DNA of 64,000 nt from SKVR01 sp046291875 (lineage in GTDB: Bacteria; Bacteroidota; Bacteroidia; Bacteroidales; UBA7960): contig JBKBSF010000005.1 of NCBI GenBank assembly GCA_046291875.1, positions 114,334 through 178,333 of the forward strand, given 5' to 3'. Of the stretch, positions 33,143 to 42,213 are shown piece by piece (positions within the stretch are counted from its first letter, which is position 1; each line of letters starts with the position of its first letter). The notes under the pieces were generated by a model. It had not been told where the DNA came from, did not search any database, and was given only the letters and a program-made list of their open reading frames with translations. The position numbers and the translations under genes are program-made.

Positions 33143-33868
33143 ATGTTGCAAACCACTCCGGGCATAGTGCTGCATAGCATCAAATACGGCGACACCAGCC
33201 TTATTACCCGGATACTAACACCCCGCTTTGGAGTACAATCCTATATGGTGCAGGGAGTGCGCAAAACAAAGGCCCGCACCAGGGCCAGTCTTTTTCAGCC
33301 CCTTACTTTGCTGGAGCTGGTTGTATATCACAAGGAGCGAACCGGATTGCAGCACATCAGGGAGGTACGGTGCACCTATCCTTTGGCCGCCATAGGCAAT
33401 GACATTCGAAAGAATGCCATTGCCCTGTTTATGAGCGAAGTGCTGCATCATGCGCTGCGCAACCAGGAGCCTCACCCGGAGGCATTTGATTTTGTATACA
33501 ATGCTGTTGTAACCCTGGACAACCAACAAGAAAACCTGGCTACCTTTCACATTGTTTTCTTATTGCAACTTGCACGGTTTTTAGGATTTGCACCCGCAAC
33601 CAACTTTTCGGAAAGCCATTGCTACTTTAATCTGCAGGAAGGGGTGTACCAGAAAAGCCCCGGATTGCAAAGCCAAAGTCTAACCAGTGAGGAAAGCATG
33701 TACTTTTTCAGGCTTACTCAAGCATCTCTGTCCGACAACCTCAACACAAAAATTCCTTCTTCAGTACGACGAAGCCTGCTGCTGCACACCATCAACTATT
33801 ACCGGTACCACATCGAAGGATTTGCTGAAGTAAAATCTGTGGATGTACTGGAACAAATCTTCCATTAA
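33143..33868 (+). CDS. recO: DNA repair protein RecO
   Basis: A 241-residue RecO: N-terminal OB fold (about 1-80; GIVLHSIKYGDTSLITRIL) followed by a helical domain. RecO loads RecA onto SSB-coated DNA with RecR. The zinc-finger cysteines of some RecO proteins are absent, as in many Bacteroidota. It begins 9 bp after porZ and is probably translated from the same mRNA. Confidence 0.92.
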   Translation: MLQTTPGIVLHSIKYGDTSLITRILTPRFGVQSYMVQGVRKTKARTRASLFQPLTLLELVVYHKERTGLQHIREVRCTYPLAAIGNDIRKNAIALFMSEVLHHALRNQEPHPEAFDFVYNAVVTLDNQQENLATFHIVFLLQLARFLGFAPATNFSESHCYFNLQEGVYQKSPGLQSQSLTSEESMYFFRLTQASLSDNLNTKIPSSVRRSLLLHTINYYRYHIEGFAEVKSVDVLEQIFH

Positions 33869-33883
33869 TTGAAAAAATACAAT

Positions 33884-33891
33884 TATTTTTG
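33884..33891 (+). promoter_or_regulatory. Possible -7 box TATTTTTG for the GT2 gene
   Basis: TATTTTTG matches TAnnTTTG, 53 bp before the TTG start at 33944. No clear -33 element is visible. Confidence 0.35.
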
Positions 33892-33943
33892 ATATCGCTC
33901 AAAGTAAACTCATTCCACCCACAGATCAAAAAACCAACCTCCC

Positions 33944-34657
33944 TTGAGAACACTCTCTATCATCATTCCGGCATATAACGAAGCCAAAACCATTCATCTG
34001 ATCCTTGAAAAGATTATCGCTGTTAAGCTAAACGACATTAGCAAGGAACTTATCATTGTAAACGATTTCAGCACCGACGATACACCCGCAGCAGTGGAAC
34101 GTTTTATCAAGTCACATCCTGATGAAAACATCCGTCTTTTTCTCCAGGAGAGAAACATGGGTAAAGGAGCAGCACTGCATCGTGGAATCAGGGAAGCCAC
34201 CGGTGATTTTATCGTAATCCAGGATGCCGACCTGGAGTATGACCCTGAGGAATACAAGGTGTTGCTGGGCCCCATACTGGGTGGCCATGCCGATGTGGTA
34301 TACGGATCGCGCTTTATGGGTTCCAAACCCCACAGGATACTTTTTTTCTGGCACACCATCGGAAACAAGTTCCTTACTTTTCTTTCCAATGTGTTTACCA
34401 ACCTCAACCTAACCGATATGGAAACCTGCTATAAGCTTTTTCGTAGCGAACATATCAAAAGCCTCAGGTTGAAGGAGAACAGGTTTGGGTTTGAACCCGA
34501 GGTAACAGCCAAAATATCGCGCATACCTGGTATAAGGATCTACGAAGTGGGGATCTCCTATTATGGCCGCACCTACGCAGATGGGAAAAAGATCAACTGG
34601 AAAGATGGTTTCAGGGCCATATGGTGTATCCTGAAGTACAACATCTGGTCGAGATAA
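33944..34657 (+). CDS. GT2 family glycosyltransferase (polyprenyl-phosphate sugar synthase type)
   Basis: A 237-residue GT-A fold enzyme without membrane anchors. It opens LSIIIPAYNEAKTIHLIL, carries the nucleotide-metal motif QDADLEYD (about 94-101) and NMGKGAALHRG, and has the ENRFGFEPEVTAKI block of dolichyl-phosphate-mannose-synthase-like enzymes. These charge a polyprenyl phosphate with a sugar for use by a GT-C transferase; a multi-pass protein of that type follows 25 bp downstream. The start codon is TTG at 33944, since no ATG precedes the conserved N-terminus. Confidence 0.88.
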   Translation: MRTLSIIIPAYNEAKTIHLILEKIIAVKLNDISKELIIVNDFSTDDTPAAVERFIKSHPDENIRLFLQERNMGKGAALHRGIREATGDFIVIQDADLEYDPEEYKVLLGPILGGHADVVYGSRFMGSKPHRILFFWHTIGNKFLTFLSNVFTNLNLTDMETCYKLFRSEHIKSLRLKENRFGFEPEVTAKISRIPGIRIYEVGISYYGRTYADGKKINWKDGFRAIWCILKYNIWSR

Positions 34658-34682
34658 TTTTCAAACAGATACTTCTTCGAAA

Positions 34683-36080
34683 ATGGTTACAGCTTTACAA
34701 AACTCCTTTAAGCCCGGTAAGTGGACACAATACACCATTCTGTTTATCCTGCTGAGCATTGTGGGCATAAACCTGGGGCATCATCGCTACAACAAACCCG
34801 ATGGGGTCATCGAATGGGATATCAAATCTTATTACGCTTACCTGCCAGCTGTATTTATTTATCATGACCTTTCATTGGGTTTTATGGATGATGATCCAGA
34901 GAAATTCAAAGGTCTTATATGGCCTTTGACTTCGCCAACGGGTGACAGAATCATCAAAGTGAGTATGGGAATGTCTGTTTTATACACCCCCTTTTTTCTG
35001 GCTGCCCATCTGGTTGCCCAGTTTACTCCCTGGGAAGCAGATGGATATTCCCGTCCCTATCGGTTTGCGCTTACTTTCAGTGCCTTATTTTACATATGGC
35101 TGGGGTTGATTTACTTAACCAGGGTGCTGCGTAGATATTTTGCAGATAAAGTGGTGGCTATGACTCTTTTGGCAGTTGTACCAGGCACCAATCTGCTGTA
35201 TTACTCCACCTTTGAAGCACCCATGAGTCATGCATTCAACTTTGCCCTTATAGCAGTTTTTATGTGGCAAACCATCCGGTTTTATGAAGCCCCCTCCCTC
35301 GGAAGAATTGCAATGGCGGGTGCGTTGGCGGGCTTAATCACCCTGATAAGGCCTACCAATATCCTGGTTTTGCTGATCTTCTTTCTTTGGGATATACGTT
35401 CAGTGGAACAATTCAAAAACAGGGTTTTGTTTTTCGTACATCATTTTGGTTGGGTAATCCTTATGGCAGGCATTTTTGTACTTGTATGGGTGCCACAGTT
35501 CATTTACTGGAAATCCCTTACAGGCACATTCTTCTTTTTTAGCTATGGAGCACAATCGGAGAGGTTCTTTTTTGCAGAACCCCAGATCTTCAACATTTTG
35601 TTCAGTTACAAGAAAGGGTGGCTGGTATACACCCCAATCATGGTACTTGCTTTTGCAGGGATGATCTGGATGAGAAGGAAGCTTCCGGGTATGATGTTGC
35701 CATTGTTAGCTTTTCAACTGATCAACATTTACATTCTCTCCAGCTGGTGGAGCTGGTGGTTTGGAGGGGGCTTCGGATTGCGGGCCTTTATAGACTCCTA
35801 TGCCCTGATGGCCATCCCTATGGCCTGCCTTATGGAATATGCCTTCGATGGTCCACGATGGCGAAAGGCAGTGCTCATAAGCCTGACAGTGGCCCTTATC
35901 ATGCTCAACCTTTTTCAAACCTGGCAATACACCAAAGGGATGATCCATTGGGAGAATATGAACCGTAAAACTTACTGGATGCACTTTCTGCGCGTAAACC
36001 CTGCCCCCGGTTACTGGGATGAGATCAAGAAACAATACGAGGAGGATCTGGAATGGTACCGTAGAGTGGGCCAGGCCTAG
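34683..36080 (+). CDS. Multi-pass membrane protein, probable GT-C glycosyltransferase
   Basis: A 465-residue membrane protein with about ten hydrophobic helices. The first periplasmic loop begins EWDIKSYYAYLPAVFIYHD, where the acidic pair and tyrosines resemble the catalytic loop of GT-C (PMT/ArnT-like) transferases that use polyprenyl-phosphate sugars. It lies directly behind a GT2 of the polyprenyl-phosphate type, which would provide the donor. The acceptor is unknown: lipid A, an O-antigen unit or a glycoprotein are all possible. Family assignment is by topology and context only. Confidence 0.7.
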   Translation: MVTALQNSFKPGKWTQYTILFILLSIVGINLGHHRYNKPDGVIEWDIKSYYAYLPAVFIYHDLSLGFMDDDPEKFKGLIWPLTSPTGDRIIKVSMGMSVLYTPFFLAAHLVAQFTPWEADGYSRPYRFALTFSALFYIWLGLIYLTRVLRRYFADKVVAMTLLAVVPGTNLLYYSTFEAPMSHAFNFALIAVFMWQTIRFYEAPSLGRIAMAGALAGLITLIRPTNILVLLIFFLWDIRSVEQFKNRVLFFVHHFGWVILMAGIFVLVWVPQFIYWKSLTGTFFFFSYGAQSERFFFAEPQIFNILFSYKKGWLVYTPIMVLAFAGMIWMRRKLPGMMLPLLAFQLINIYILSSWWSWWFGGGFGLRAFIDSYALMAIPMACLMEYAFDGPRWRKAVLISLTVALIMLNLFQTWQYTKGMIHWENMNRKTYWMHFLRVNPAPGYWDEIKKQYEEDLEWYRRVGQA

Positions 36081-36117
36081 CTACAGCAGCTAACGGTTTT
36101 CTTTCGGGATGGATCTG

Positions 36118-36831
36118 CTACTTGCGGCGAAACAATCCGTACTTAAATACTACCCACAGGATTCGAAGCGCATCGCGGTTGCTGAGTTTTTTCCCACCAT
36201 CTTTGTATCTCGGAAAATACCTCACCGGGACTTCGGCAATGTTGTTGGCCTGTTTGCGCAGCGATTTGATGAGTATTTCTGCCTCAAAACCGAAACGATT
36301 TTCCCGGAGCACCAACCTGTCGTATAGCTCTCTTTTGAAAAGCTTATACCCACAGGCCATATCGGTAAGTTTCACATCGATGATCAGCGAAGTAAGGAAG
36401 GTAAAAAACCGGTTGGCCAGAAACCGACGGTATGAGGAGAGGGGTCGGTTTACCCCAGCCATGTAGCGTGACCCATTCACAAATTCTACATTAAGTTCTT
36501 CCATGGCGAGTATCATGGGAGGAATATCCTCTACGCTAAGCTCCAGATCGGCATCACGCACCAACAGGGTATCGCCGCTGGATTGGGCTATGCCACTGCG
36601 CACCGCAGCCCCTTTGCCCTGGTTTACCAGGTGTCTGACCAGTATTACATGATCCCTCGCGTTGGCAAGATCGGCTGCAATTTCAACAGATCCATCCGAG
36701 GAGCAATCATCTACGATCACAATTTCAACACTCTTAACACTTTCCGGATATTGTAAGGCATCCAACTGGTCTACCACCAATCGAATGGTTTCCTTTTCGT
36801 TGTACATGGGGATGATAATACTCAAGGTCAT
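36118..36831 (-). CDS. GT2 family glycosyltransferase (second, convergent copy)
   Basis: A 237-residue GT2 with LSIIIPMYNEKETIRLVV, NQGKGAAVRSG, the RDADLEL metal motif and the ENRFGFEAEILIKSL block. It is clearly related to the equally long GT2 at 33944-34657 and points towards it. It starts 4 bp after the stop of a membrane protein gene on the same strand, so the two are coupled. The role is again probably synthesis of a polyprenyl-phosphate sugar. Confidence 0.88.
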   Translation of the reverse strand: MTLSIIIPMYNEKETIRLVVDQLDALQYPESVKSVEIVIVDDCSSDGSVEIAADLANARDHVILVRHLVNQGKGAAVRSGIAQSSGDTLLVRDADLELSVEDIPPMILAMEELNVEFVNGSRYMAGVNRPLSSYRRFLANRFFTFLTSLIIDVKLTDMACGYKLFKRELYDRLVLRENRFGFEAEILIKSLRKQANNIAEVPVRYFPRYKDGGKKLSNRDALRILWVVFKYGLFRRK

Positions 36832-36834
36832 GAT

Positions 36835-38553
36835 CTATTCCTGGTTGTCTTTCAGCCCGTATACCGCTGCAAACCCTTTGGGCGAAACAGCAATGAGCTG
36901 ATAGTGATTATGGAGAATTTCTTTGATGTGCTGCAATTGATCGGATTCCTGAAACTCATTGTAGCGGTAAACGGCTATATAGTCGGCCTGTTTGATCTCC
37001 TGATTTTCCAACCGCCAACGGTTGCGGCCATATTCATCAGTAACATCCAGGTCTCCAATTTGCAAAAACGGCATTTGCCCATGGTTCCAGACAATGGGAA
37101 AATGCCCCTGGCATTGCGGATTACCCAGATTGATCAACGGTTTATCAACGCCGAGGTAATTGAGAAAATGCAGGTCAACCCAGTGAGAGGAAAATCTTAC
37201 CGGATATACAACGCTGTTGGGTGCAAGGTATTGCTCCAAAGTATGCACATCGCGGGTAAACTCAGCAAGCCTGTACAAAGTGCGCATCCGGTAATTGGTT
37301 TGCAGCCCGAAAAATACCAGTACCACAATCATCAGCACCATAGAAAGTCTGCGGGGGATGTTGCGCGAGGCTACCCAAACTGCAAGGAACAAAAAGAAAA
37401 ATACGGCGATTCGGTTAACCAGGTCTCCGGCACTGATCTGGTCGGGGATTACGAAATAGATGACCAGAAACATAAGGGCAATCCATGCGATCCTGTGCGA
37501 GGGGGCCAAAAATCTTCTGCCAAACATCTTCCAGTCTTTTTTCTGCTCCTGTATGCTCAGCAGGAACCTGTACACCACATATTGCATGGTAAGGAATATG
37601 GCAATCCAGTAAAAATAATTGGAATATGCTTCCTTTTTCATATGGTAGCCAATAAAAGCCCTCATGATCACCATGAAATTGACCAGCTCCGTAATATCAT
37701 AATTGCCCACAATCAAGCTATCGTCGGTCTGGATAGCACTTCGGATGTACAATACAAACATTACAGAAGCAGGCAGGGAAACCAAAAGTAAAATCAGTAT
37801 CCTCTTTCCATGAACCTTAAGGAGGGTCTGCCGATTCATTCCAGACAACGCATCGTAGATTACTTCCAAACCCACAAACACCACCAATGCCAGTCCAAAA
37901 AAGCTGAAAACGAATCCATGGGAGAGAAACACAAGGCTGATAAGCACAAACAACACCACCGCATGCTTTAAGGTAAGCAGAGCCCTGTGCCTGTAATAAT
38001 AACCAAAAGTAAGAAACACAAAAATAAAGGCCAGTGAAAAGGTGTAGTATCCCATCAGAAAATAGAAGGAATAAGAGAAAGGGAAAATAAGCAGGGTGAG
38101 GAAATTAGGTTTTGGGTTGATTGCCGTAACCAGGTATCGGAACGAAAATGCAAGTCCCAGCAGGTATACACTCACCAGAATCTTTTCTGCCAGCATGGCC
38201 GGAAGGAAAGCATGAAAAAGGGTAAGCAGGAAATGACCTGTCCAATACCCCACCAATACCGGGTTGAGCTGGTAATACTGCTGAAACACCTCGTTGCCTG
38301 CAAGGAGTTGGTTGAGCACCATGGCATTATGCAGGTGTTGCGGCCCATCCATGGAAGGGATAAAACTGATCAGATAATAGGGAATGAGCTGCAAAAAGGC
38401 TACAGCAAAGAAAATCAGTTTTTCATCCGTAAATAATTTGTTTTTAAAAGGTCGGATGGAACTCAAATGTCGCTGACGATTATTTTCAAGGGTGTTTGTG
38501 TTGAAGCGCAACATGTTCGTTTCATTGACAGATAATCGGCTGAATACTTGCAT
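36835..38553 (-). CDS. Multi-pass membrane protein, possible GT-C-like, unknown function
   Basis: 572 residues with about eleven hydrophobic helices and a C-terminal globular part (about 440-572). An early loop, SFIPSMDGPQHLHNAMVLNQ, contains an Asp-Gly followed by two histidines, comparable to the catalytic loop of GT-C enzymes. The next gene is a GT2, mirroring the plus-strand pair to the left. Homology to the 465-residue membrane protein is not obvious by eye. An internal ATG at 38514 could be the true start, since residues 1-40 are polar and the first helix begins near 48. Confidence 0.68.
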   Translation of the reverse strand: MQVFSRLSVNETNMLRFNTNTLENNRQRHLSSIRPFKNKLFTDEKLIFFAVAFLQLIPYYLISFIPSMDGPQHLHNAMVLNQLLAGNEVFQQYYQLNPVLVGYWTGHFLLTLFHAFLPAMLAEKILVSVYLLGLAFSFRYLVTAINPKPNFLTLLIFPFSYSFYFLMGYYTFSLAFIFVFLTFGYYYRHRALLTLKHAVVLFVLISLVFLSHGFVFSFFGLALVVFVGLEVIYDALSGMNRQTLLKVHGKRILILLLVSLPASVMFVLYIRSAIQTDDSLIVGNYDITELVNFMVIMRAFIGYHMKKEAYSNYFYWIAIFLTMQYVVYRFLLSIQEQKKDWKMFGRRFLAPSHRIAWIALMFLVIYFVIPDQISAGDLVNRIAVFFFLFLAVWVASRNIPRRLSMVLMIVVLVFFGLQTNYRMRTLYRLAEFTRDVHTLEQYLAPNSVVYPVRFSSHWVDLHFLNYLGVDKPLINLGNPQCQGHFPIVWNHGQMPFLQIGDLDVTDEYGRNRWRLENQEIKQADYIAVYRYNEFQESDQLQHIKEILHNHYQLIAVSPKGFAAVYGLKDNQE

Positions 38554-38719
38554 TGTATTGTGCTTTTAGGGTAAGTTTTTTAGCCTTTTGATCCTGTTTA
38601 AGACCTCTTGCAAAAACCAGGGCTAAATTAGCACTTTTCACCAAGCAAAGCACCCCGACATTCAAAATAAACACAAGAGAAAGATATTTTCCTGAAAGAT
38701 CCCTTTGTTGATCTAACCG

Positions 38720-41700
38720 TCAGGGCTGCAAGTTCTGGATCCTACGGGAGGTAACCCCAACTGCAGTATGCAAGCGAAGGATATAAAAACCATTGCGATA
38801 GATGCTCATATCAATCTTGAAATAGTCATTGCCCACATCGCTCATATACAACCTCCGGCCCGTAAGATCGAAAAGCTCAGCCCGAAGCACCAGCTGGCTG
38901 GATGCCACATACAGATTGTGCAGCACCGGGTTGGGATACAACACCATGGGCACATCCTCGTACAACAACAGGGGGTCATAAGTAAAGATCACTTTCAAAC
39001 GATGATCTTCAGAGGGCTCGTGAAGGATAAAAACACCGTTGCGGTCTTCATCAATCCCAACCTGCTCCAAAACACTTTCACCGTCGAGTATCACGTCGCG
39101 AACGATGTGGTTCTCTGCGGGAAACATTTCAAAACGAGCACTGCCACAGGCGTAGCAATCGGATTTACCTTCGGGAGAAACCCTGCCGTGTCCATCGGCA
39201 ATCACCCTTATGCGATAAGCCATACATACCACGCCATCCAGACTGAAGTTGTTGAAAGTAACCCTATTGGCACCCATCGCTTCCGGATAATCTGCCACAA
39301 ACCGGATCCTGATCCTGAAAAAGGGATTGTTGGAGGCCTGCTCCATATGTCCAAAATGCAGCGTATACAGCTGATAATAGGGCATCAAAGGAAAATAATC
39401 CTGCGCTGCAGGATAGGGTATCCAGTGGGGTTCTTCTGTTACAGAAAACTCCACCCGCAACCCACGGGCAGCTCCTTCGTCGATGGCTGCAAAGCGAACC
39501 ACCGGTTCAGTAATTCCCAGAGTAGACATGGAAAGCACCAGTGCAGATTCTCTATCGCCAAATGCCAGGGGTTGTTTTACCTGGATTGCCCGCATGGAGG
39601 CATCCAGGAAATGGGTATTCTGATTGCCTTCGGGCCGGTAGTTGAAGGAAGTGGGCAGATTTCGGCGCTCCATCGATCCCCTTCGCCAATGCAAATGCCC
39701 CGGATAATAAGGATAACCAGGCATACAGGACTGAAAATCAAGGCTCATCCCCCCACGAGCTGAAAAGGTTGAAACAATCTGCTCCAGGGGTGTATCATTG
39801 GGTAGGTTATCGTCAAAAAGCCAATAGTGAATAAGGGTTTGCTCCCCGGTAGGAACAAAATGGGCTTTCAGCATCAGTTCCCTATCAGGGTCGAGGATCA
39901 GCACGGGATCATAGGAGCTTTCACTGCCCGACCAGTGAGAAAACACATAGCCGGGGGCCGGCAGTGCTTCTATCTCTATGGGTACCCCCTTGAAATAACT
40001 GCCTCTCCATGGGTAGGGATCTTGTGCTACCCCGGGAGTGCCCTCTGCAATAACAACACTATTGATACGAACACTGCCATGCCATGGGTGTGAAGTCTCA
40101 AGGGTTACACCCACAATCTGCTGCAAACCAAAATGCTCCATGATATGATTGCGCTGGTGTATGGGGCGCTGCATGGCAAACTGCCTGATAAGATCGATAT
40201 GCTCTTCCCAGGTCTCCAGGTTTTCCCAGCTTGCCCAGCGAAGAAAGTGTTCCTCTATTTCAGGGGCAATGTTTTGCTTCAGACTATCAAGCACGGATAT
40301 TACATTGGAGGGAGAGAAGGTGGTATTGAGCAGATCAGCAAACCGATTGATGAATTGATGACGAAAATCCTGGTTATCCAAAAAGTTTCTCAATAAAAAT
40401 GTGGACCATTCAGGATTGGGCCATTGGACTCCACCGGTAGCCGTGGCAAAAGCCAGGGTATTATGGCTTACCCCATCGGTATTGAACCAGAGGCCGGTTC
40501 CAAAGTCGGTATCATACATGAGCCAGCGCCAGCGCCCGTCGTGCCCGTGAGGGCTGTCGGGTTCGAAGGTGTCGCGCTGATAGCGCCAGAAATCAATGTT
40601 ATTGCCAGGCCAGTCGAAGTTGTTGAGGTAGATATTGGCAATCTGATAATCGGCGAAGTTTTCCACATCGATCCGGGTCTGAACCCATTGGTAATGGTCG
40701 TGATCCACAAGCCCGTACTCTTCAATAAAAGCGAGGGTTTCCAGGTAGTGAGCATTGCTACCCTCCTGGATTCCGGAATGCCCGGTAAGCAAATCGATCT
40801 TGTCGGGATCAACCCCGTAAACCCGCTCAAGGTAATGTTTATCGTAGCGTTCGCGCAGGTTGTGTATACCCCAGTACTCGCCATTGATAAAAACAATTAC
40901 AGGGCTGTAATCCTGGGTATCGAAATTCAGATGGCGCACCAGTGTCTGGTGAAAAGCATCGCGAAACATGGTGCGCGAAGGGCTGTTCCAGCCCCAGTGA
41001 GTGGTGGTAAAATCATTGCCCGAATTGCGGAGGATGAGCCGGTTGAACCTGTTGTGCGGGTTATCCTGAAAGAAAGGATATTCGAATCGCGATGCACCAT
41101 ACTCGCTGCGGGCATACAGACGCAACGACTTCATGGGAAAGGAACGGGAGCCCCCACCATGGATACGAATACCCAGACCGTGGTTAAGTGCGGCTGACTG
41201 TATGCCGGCGGGAAAAAACTCCAGATTGCCTCTGTATTCCCATTCCTCGCCACGGCGGGTAAAATTACCGGTAAACGGCCATTGGAAAGGCACTCCAGGG
41301 TTCTGTTCCCTCCACTTGTCTGCATCAATGCCCGGAGTAAAGATCCCCTTTTGGTAATCAAACATAAGATCTTCCTGTAAGGCAATGGATACCACCGGAA
41401 GCGAAAAACGTTCTCTTTCTTCAGAAGAGATAAAAAAAGTTTGGGTAATGGTTTCGCTGGCAGCCCATCCTTCGCGAAAGGCTCTGGCACGCACCATGGT
41501 GCCCTTAAACACCGGAGCTGATGGAAAATAATCGGTTTGCTGAAGGGTGGTGGATTTATGGGTCAGCTTGTCGGGTTCTGCAGAGCGATCAGCAATCAGC
41601 AAGGGCTCTGTATAAATGTGAGAGAAGAAAGTATCTTCCAGCATCACGCCATCCTCCCAATCGGGATAGAAGGTATAGTTGTTTTTGAACACATAGCTGG

Positions 41701-41959
41701 CCCCCTCCAGATTTGCTGTGTCGGGCTCAGATCCATCCAGCGTATATACAATAATAACAAGGGGATCGGGGTGAGAGAGGGTAAGAAAAAAGGTATCAGA
41801 ATAAAACCCTCCGTGGTGAGAAAAAACGGGAGGTGAAACCAGATTTTCAGAAACAAAACGGGCAAAGGCAGAGCCGGCAGAAATGACAAGGAGCACCACG
41901 AGGCACCTCTTCACAATGCGGTCAAAGAAGGAAATGATGGTATGGGATTTAGGTTTCAC
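38720..41959 (-). CDS. CotH kinase-like secreted protein with type IX sorting domain
   Basis: 1079 residues. After a signal peptide (about 1-33) there is a chitobiase-type Ig-like domain (about 40-110; IVYTLDGSEPDTAN). A CotH-like domain follows (about 190-590), with IRIHGGGSRSFPMKSLRLYA, the FINGEYWGIHNLRERYDKHY block and WRWLMYDTDFGTGL. Then come a Gly/Trp repeat (YVFSHWSG), a beta-rich region and a C-terminal sorting domain (about 1005-1079; VLYPNPVLHNLYVAS...YILRLH). CotH proteins are atypical kinases, and some use ATP to phosphorylate or polyglutamylate proteins. The GIHNLRERYDK and MYDTDFG segments hold likely nucleotide and metal ligands. Probably exported by the type IX pathway that uses PorZ. 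Confidence 0.87.
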   Translation of the reverse strand: MKPKSHTIISFFDRIVKRCLVVLLVISAGSAFARFVSENLVSPPVFSHHGGFYSDTFFLTLSHPDPLVIIVYTLDGSEPDTANLEGASYVFKNNYTFYPDWEDGVMLEDTFFSHIYTEPLLIADRSAEPDKLTHKSTTLQQTDYFPSAPVFKGTMVRARAFREGWAASETITQTFFISSEERERFSLPVVSIALQEDLMFDYQKGIFTPGIDADKWREQNPGVPFQWPFTGNFTRRGEEWEYRGNLEFFPAGIQSAALNHGLGIRIHGGGSRSFPMKSLRLYARSEYGASRFEYPFFQDNPHNRFNRLILRNSGNDFTTTHWGWNSPSRTMFRDAFHQTLVRHLNFDTQDYSPVIVFINGEYWGIHNLRERYDKHYLERVYGVDPDKIDLLTGHSGIQEGSNAHYLETLAFIEEYGLVDHDHYQWVQTRIDVENFADYQIANIYLNNFDWPGNNIDFWRYQRDTFEPDSPHGHDGRWRWLMYDTDFGTGLWFNTDGVSHNTLAFATATGGVQWPNPEWSTFLLRNFLDNQDFRHQFINRFADLLNTTFSPSNVISVLDSLKQNIAPEIEEHFLRWASWENLETWEEHIDLIRQFAMQRPIHQRNHIMEHFGLQQIVGVTLETSHPWHGSVRINSVVIAEGTPGVAQDPYPWRGSYFKGVPIEIEALPAPGYVFSHWSGSESSYDPVLILDPDRELMLKAHFVPTGEQTLIHYWLFDDNLPNDTPLEQIVSTFSARGGMSLDFQSCMPGYPYYPGHLHWRRGSMERRNLPTSFNYRPEGNQNTHFLDASMRAIQVKQPLAFGDRESALVLSMSTLGITEPVVRFAAIDEGAARGLRVEFSVTEEPHWIPYPAAQDYFPLMPYYQLYTLHFGHMEQASNNPFFRIRIRFVADYPEAMGANRVTFNNFSLDGVVCMAYRIRVIADGHGRVSPEGKSDCYACGSARFEMFPAENHIVRDVILDGESVLEQVGIDEDRNGVFILHEPSEDHRLKVIFTYDPLLLYEDVPMVLYPNPVLHNLYVASSQLVLRAELFDLTGRRLYMSDVGNDYFKIDMSIYRNGFYILRLHTAVGVTSRRIQNLQP

Positions 41960-42026
41960 CTTTTCAGTCTGTTTAGGCCTTTGGCCTGATTACTCCTCCC
42001 CAGGAGCCATAGCTGTATACAATCTG

Positions 42027-42034
42027 CAAAATTA
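42027..42034 (-). promoter_or_regulatory. -7 box TAATTTTG for the CotH-like gene
   Basis: Read leftwards, 42034 to 42027 is TAATTTTG, a TAnnTTTG match about 70 bp before the ATG at 41959. Confidence 0.4.
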
Positions 42035-42093
42035 ACAAATTAAATGGAATTAAATTCAGTGATTCTCTGCACTGGCAGCAAAACCCGAAAAAG

Positions 42094-42133
42094 GTGAGGC
42101 CACCTGCAAAGAATACTTCGCAAATGGCCTCAC
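42094..42133 (-). terminator. Hairpin terminator after the beta-helix gene
   Basis: GTGAGGCCA (42094-42102) pairs with TGGCCTCAC (42125-42133). Read leftwards it is followed by CTTTTT. It lies 80 bp beyond the stop of the beta-helix gene. Confidence 0.6.
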
Positions 42134-42213
42134 AAAACTGATTTTGTGCAAATTAAAGCTTGTCATTGCACTCTTTAAGCCTACCCACCTGCACTGTTAA
42201 AAGCAAACAATTA

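Noticed and set aside
41972..42000. AGGCC/GGCCT hairpin just upstream of the CotH-like gene
   Set aside because: The 5-bp stem with a 3-nt loop and no T run lies between a promoter box and the start codon; too weak to call a terminator or regulator.
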